Assembly: GCA_051000755.1 (NCBI GenBank)
Contig: JBPCNZ010000092.1
Location: forward strand, 1 to 25,299
From: JALZAH01 sp051000755
GTDB lineage: Bacteria > Actinomycetota > Acidimicrobiia > Acidimicrobiales > Palsa-688
Length of the DNA stretch: 25,299 nucleotides
Direction: 5' to 3'
Shown here: one piece after another, positions 23,547-25,299 of the stretch
Numbering within the stretch: position 1 is the stretch's first letter
Layout: each line of letters opens with the position of its first letter
Notes under the pieces: model-generated
Told to the model about the DNA's origin: nothing
The model's database searches: none
Seen by the model: the letters and a program-made list of their open reading frames with translations, nothing else
Program-made: the position numbers and the translations under genes

Positions 23547-23821
23547 CGGTCACCATCGGAACCACAACCTTCGACCACGTCGACTACGACGTCGATGCCG
23601 ATGTCCTGTACCTCCACGTCGGTGATCCGTCCGAGGCCGCGGACTTCGACGAGTCCCCCGAAGGCCACGCTCTCCGCTTCGATGGGACCGGCCGGCTCAT
23701 CGGGGTGACCGTCGTGGGCGCCCGCTCGTTGGTGCAGAGCGACGAGCCCCTCGTCGTCACCGCGCCCGCCCGCCTGGTCATCGACCGAGGGGATCTCGCC
23801 GAGGCCTTGGCGGCGACCTGA
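23543..23821 (+). CDS. DUF2283 protein, probable antitoxin
   Basis: 92 residues from a GTG that overlaps the previous stop (GTGA). The DUF2283 core is clear: VDYDVDADVLYLHVGDPSEA, then EGHALRFDGTGRLIGVTVVG and ARSLV. DUF2283 proteins are small beta-rich proteins often found next to BECR- or DUF4258-type toxins, which suggests the antitoxin role. A short C-terminal extension ends in RGDLAEALAAT. There is no DNA-binding motif, so autoregulation, if any, would need another factor. Confidence 0.8.
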   Translation: MTVTIGTTTFDHVDYDVDADVLYLHVGDPSEAADFDESPEGHALRFDGTGRLIGVTVVGARSLVQSDEPLVVTAPARLVIDRGDLAEALAAT

Positions 23822-23857
23822 GGACCCTCTGCGGTTGTTCCTGTCGCTGACGCCCGC

Positions 23858-23870
23858 CCTCCTTCGGAGG
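23858..23870. terminator. Small hairpin after the DUF2283 gene
   Basis: CCTCC-TTC-GGAGG forms a 5-bp stem with a 3-base loop, 37 bases after the DUF2283 stop. No T-run, so a weak terminator at best. Confidence 0.3.
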
Positions 23871-24576
23871 ACGATTGTCGTCAAGGATCTGCTGGACCTA
23901 GTTCATTTCTCGCGACGGTGACCGATTGCGGCGAGAAGGAGCGCCCATCTTCGGGCAACGATGCTGTTTGAGGGTGCTGTGTTACAGGGGCCGCCCGGAC
24001 CCGGTGCACTTCGGTCAGGCGCGCGGGCCCTTGATTCGCATGGACGCAACGGCGCACTGAAGGAGGGGGAGTGGTTGGCGATCTGGGGCGTCGACCGCCT
24101 CGTAGACCCGTAGCGGCAGCAGCTGGGGCAGGACGGCGGGCTGGGCGCCCCCGTGGCGTTCCTCTTGGGCGGCGCCTGGCGCTGGGACCGACCGCCGCCT
24201 GAGGTCGATCATCCATGGGCATTTCGGTCCCTGAACGGCCCTGGATAATCCGCGCAGGCCACGTCGGGAACCCGCTCTCCGTGCCCAGCCACGTCTCTTC
24301 GAATGCTCCCAGACAGCCTTCACGGTTCTCGTAGAGGCATCCAGCGACAGGTGGCAAAGGCGGCGCGGTCCGCTCCGCTCCCCGCGCCGCCAAGCGCACG
24401 GTCCTGAACTGCTACTGGTGCGACCACCTGATCCCACCCAGAGTCGCCAGCACGGCGGGGCGTGGTCGATCTTCAGACCTTCTTTACTACGTCAAGCTTG
24501 CGCTCCAACCAGGCCTCGAACGCCGGGGCGGCGGTCGTCGACCAAGGACCGCGACTGGGCGGGGTCGCCGAGCTAA
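23871..24576. other. Gene-poor stretch with degraded coding fragments
   Basis: No gene is convincing here. The composition is still GC-rich. Two long minus-strand frames exist (24399-23881 and 24437-24015), but they are Arg/Pro-rich and match nothing I know. On the plus strand, 24353-24578 encodes NCYWCDHLIPP, a CxxC zinc-knuckle-like fragment without start or continuation. On the minus strand, 24475-24535 reads APAFEAWLERKLDVVKKV followed by TGA, which looks like the true C-terminus of a gene whose 5' part is gone. I read the stretch as eroded island DNA. Confidence 0.45.
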
Positions 24577-24972
24577 CTAACAAGGGCGCTTGTATTTATG
24601 CTTCTGTTCTTGAAGCCAACGCGCTATTGATGTTTCGTTAGGCTCGTTAGCAAGATAAAGCATTGCTTTTAGATTTTCAGACTTCGAGAGACAAGCCTCC
24701 AATATGCTCAGCTCGCTTCGTGTCGGATCGCTCTCAAGCACATCCTCAAGAGAGCCTGCTGCCAGATATGCTCTACGGGTCCACGTGTCAGCTGATCTCG
24801 CTAATGTAATTAGTATTAGGATCCGAGCCCGAGGAATCTTTAACAGGGCATCAACTGCTTCCCATGCAGCAAAGCCATGACGCTGCGCTAGAGCCGGTTG
24901 CGAATCGGCATCACTACAACTGGACCAGTATGCTTCAGTTAATACCGATACCAACTCACGTGACTCCTCCAT
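24577..24972 (-). CDS. DUF6869-like protein, low-GC
   Basis: 131 residues from the ATG at 24972 (MEESRELVSVL); a TTG at 25047 would add 25 residues that look less natural. The pattern AWEAVDALLKIPRARILILI, then AYLAAGSLEDVLES and LSILEACL, resembles DUF6869 proteins (cytoplasmic, function unknown), in which AAGPLEDLL is characteristic. Base composition is near 48 % GC, far below its surroundings, and codons such as TTA, AGA and ATA are used, so it was acquired recently. It has its own promoter. No membrane segment or signal peptide. The gene ends exactly where the GC-rich DNA resumes. Confidence 0.6.
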   Translation of the reverse strand: MEESRELVSVLTEAYWSSCSDADSQPALAQRHGFAAWEAVDALLKIPRARILILITLARSADTWTRRAYLAAGSLEDVLESDPTRSELSILEACLSKSENLKAMLYLANEPNETSIARWLQEQKHKYKRPC

Positions 24973-25059
24973 TAGCGCGAACCACCCCCGGGTGCGGGGA
25001 AAGATGCTTCGTATGCCGTAACGACATCCGAGCTCAACTCTGAACAATTACAGTTGTGC

Positions 25060-25088
25060 GCTATATAAGTCCTTATTTTTTTGTCCAA
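25060..25088 (-). promoter_or_regulatory. Sigma-70-type promoter of the low-GC gene
   Basis: On the minus strand TTGGAC (25088-25083) and TATAGC (25065-25060) are separated by exactly 17 bases. Transcription would begin near 25053, about 80 bases before the ATG at 24972. The AT-rich spacer and near-consensus boxes contrast with the weak promoters elsewhere in the window. Confidence 0.6.
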
Positions 25089-25118
25089 TGAGCGCTTTTT
25101 ATTATTGAACTGCTCCAG

Positions 25119-25238
25119 ATGACCCCGGTCGAAGTTGTTGACGCTGACGTAGCCGACCAGGCCTCCGCAACCGAGGTTGTCCCGACCCTTGTGGAAGTTG
25201 AGGTGGCGGTCCCTCGCCTGACGCCTGCCGTCTGGTAG
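25119..25238 (+). CDS. Possible small protein, 39 residues
   Basis: The ATG at 25119 opens MTPVEVVDADVADQASATEV, then VPTLVEVEVAVPRLTPAVW and TAG. The composition is Val/Glu/Ala-rich, the codons match the GC-rich genome, and third positions look selected. No ribosome site is visible and no family is recognised. It could be a short leader protein, the remnant of a larger gene, or chance. Confidence 0.25.
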   Translation: MTPVEVVDADVADQASATEVVPTLVEVEVAVPRLTPAVW

Positions 25239-25287
25239 GTGTTCGGGCGTTCCGCGAGAACATCCGAGACCAGGAGAGGGACCACCA

Positions 25288-25299
25288 ATGAAGAAGAAG
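25288..25299 (+). CDS. Start of a gene running off the right edge
   Basis: The ATG at 25288 opens MKKK and the window then ends. A good ribosome site, AGGAGAGGG, lies 8 bases upstream, which is why I call a start here. Nothing can be said about the product. Confidence 0.5.

Larger units (their letters stand above)
21990..25299 (+). mobile_element. Left part of a tRNA-Ser-integrated genomic island (continues beyond window)
   Basis: The arrangement tRNA 3' end, then tyrosine integrase gene, then toxin-antitoxin pair, gene fragments and a low-GC gene is that of a tRNA-targeted integrative element. The left end is taken as the tRNA 3' end. No second copy of the tRNA 3' sequence was found before the window ends, so the element's other boundary is unseen. 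Confidence 0.6.

Noticed and set aside
24431..24450. Possible attachment-site copy resembling the tRNA-Ser 3' end (ATCCCACCC ... CGCCA)
   Set aside because: Only about 9 contiguous bases match and the acceptor-stem portion differs, so it is too weak to be called an att site.
1..25299. CRISPR arrays, insertion-sequence transposases and rRNA
   Set aside because: Searched for regularly spaced repeats, transposase motifs and rRNA-like sequence by eye; none seen.

Overview
The window is a GC-rich (roughly 65-70 %) chromosomal segment from an actinobacterium. The evidence is frequent GTG starts, 4-base stop/start overlaps (GTGA or ATGA), a complete YrbE/Mce operon and actinobacterial-type acyl-CoA metabolism. 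Class Acidimicrobiia or a near relative is my best guess, but it is an inference from gene style only. About 540 bases near the right end (24577-25115) are clearly poorer in GC and look imported.

Left part (1-4000). On the minus strand lie the signal recognition particle RNA gene (ffs) and dnaX, which runs off the left edge. A tRNA-Ser(GGA) points the other way, and the two divergent RNA genes appear to share one -10 element. Beyond the tRNA is a frameshifted remnant of an alkaline-phosphatase-type gene, then an intact FadD19-like acyl-CoA synthetase on the minus strand. A hyphenated palindrome sits between it and the divergent hydrolase gene.

Middle part (4177-20406). An alpha/beta hydrolase is followed by a decayed gene that once fused a PHA-synthase-like hydrolase to an AMP-forming ligase. 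Next comes an MbcA/ParS-type antitoxin with a RES-domain NAD-consuming toxin. Tail to tail with the toxin is a 12.6-kb minus-strand operon: yrbEA, yrbEB, mceA to mceF, a Mce-associated membrane protein, two related secreted proteins and a small lipoprotein. It encodes the membrane and periplasmic parts of a Mce lipid/sterol importer. No MceG-type ATPase is present, so energy coupling must come from a gene elsewhere. The FadD19-like enzyme would suit activation of an imported sterol side chain or fatty acid, but this link is contextual only.

Right part (20664-25299). A NUDIX hydrolase and tadA (tRNA adenosine deaminase) diverge around a perfect palindrome. Then comes tRNA-Ser(CGA), whose 3' end abuts a tyrosine integrase gene, so the tRNA is probably the attachment site of a genomic island. 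The integrase reading frame is broken once. It overlaps by 4 bases a probable BECR-fold nuclease toxin, which overlaps by 4 bases a DUF2283 partner. A gene-poor stretch with degraded coding fragments follows, then a low-GC DUF6869-like gene with its own good promoter, and the start of a new gene at the right edge. The island continues beyond the window.
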